Origin: Chloroflexota bacterium
Lineage (GTDB): Bacteria > Chloroflexota > Anaerolineae > Aggregatilineales > Phototrophicaceae
Reading direction: 5' to 3'
Assembly: GCA_026707665.1 (NCBI GenBank)
Contig: JAPOWK010000084.1
Coordinates: 23,392 to 87,391 of the forward strand
DNA length: 64,000 nucleotides
In this document: piece by piece, positions 63,989-64,000 of the stretch
Position numbering within the stretch: the stretch's first letter is position 1
Layout: the number at the start of each line of letters is the position of its first letter
Program-made: the position numbers and the translations under genes
The notes under the pieces: model-generated
Told to the model about the DNA's origin: nothing
The model's database searches: none
What the model saw: the letters and a program-made list of their open reading frames with translations, nothing else

Positions 63989-64000
63989 ACTCGACGGCAG

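Larger units (their letters stand above)
63641..64000. other. Intergenic region upstream of gltB
   Basis: The 360 bases hold an inverted repeat (63693-63724) in the gltB leader and a family A repeat copy near the right edge. No gene is supported here; the longest open frames are short and lack ribosome-binding sites. Confidence 0.6.

Overview
The window is a gene-dense bacterial chromosome segment with no rRNA, tRNA, CRISPR array, transposase or phage gene that I could find. Gene content suggests a Chloroflexota (Anaerolineae-like) genome. It has a LysW-dependent lysine cluster next to a classical ArgC/B/D/J arginine cluster, a TIGR03960/TIGR03936 radical-SAM pair, a PucR regulator, a long type-2-like isoleucyl-tRNA synthetase, and short G+C-rich palindromic repeats between genes. 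The phylum call is an inference from gene content, not from a marker tree.

Region 1 (1-4.9 kb, minus strand) is the LysW lysine operon lysW-lysX-lysY-lysZ-lysJ-lysK; lysK runs off the left edge. Its leader holds a good promoter, a 19-residue leader peptide with two Lys-Lys pairs, and a terminator that overlaps an alternative hairpin. This is a complete lysine attenuator. Region 2 (4.9-8 kb) has a fructosamine-kinase-like gene, rpmF with promoter and terminator, fabD and an enoyl-CoA hydratase. Region 3 (8.1-13.9 kb, minus) is a tightly packed muropeptide-salvage operon: MFS importer, NagZ, AmiE-like serine hydrolase, MurK-like kinase, MurQ. Region 4 (14-24.4 kb) holds a phosphotransferase-like protein, an acyltransferase, a pseudouridine synthase, a membrane glycosyltransferase, Ddl, a membrane-anchored MurF-like ligase, an alpha/beta hydrolase and a TIGR03960 radical-SAM protein.

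Region 5 (24.4-34.3 kb) has dinB, psuG, the TIGR03936 partner, two small membrane proteins, a truncated XseA-like protein with a C-terminal membrane helix, ftsK, a membrane sensor ending in a helix-turn-helix, and an acetyltransferase. Region 6 (34.3-45.2 kb) starts with rpoD (minus). Divergent from it lies the arginine operon argC-argB-argD-argJ, followed by carA and carB. The arg leader mirrors the lys one: a consensus-like promoter, a 28-residue leader peptide with four consecutive Arg codons, and a terminator competing with an upstream antiterminator.

Region 7 (45.2-64 kb) has a purine phosphoribosyltransferase, a tRNA nucleotidyltransferase, rsmD, two acetyltransferases, AlaX, an unknown protein, three membrane-TPR genes in a row, ileS, a PucR-family regulator and gltB. 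IleS carries G-x-H-H where the class I HIGH motif should be, a swap linked to mupirocin hyper-resistance. The lys, arg/car and gltB genes together link glutamate, carbamoyl phosphate, arginine and lysine supply. The strongest new observations are the two cognate attenuators, the IleS signature swap and the membrane-anchored XseA and MurF variants.
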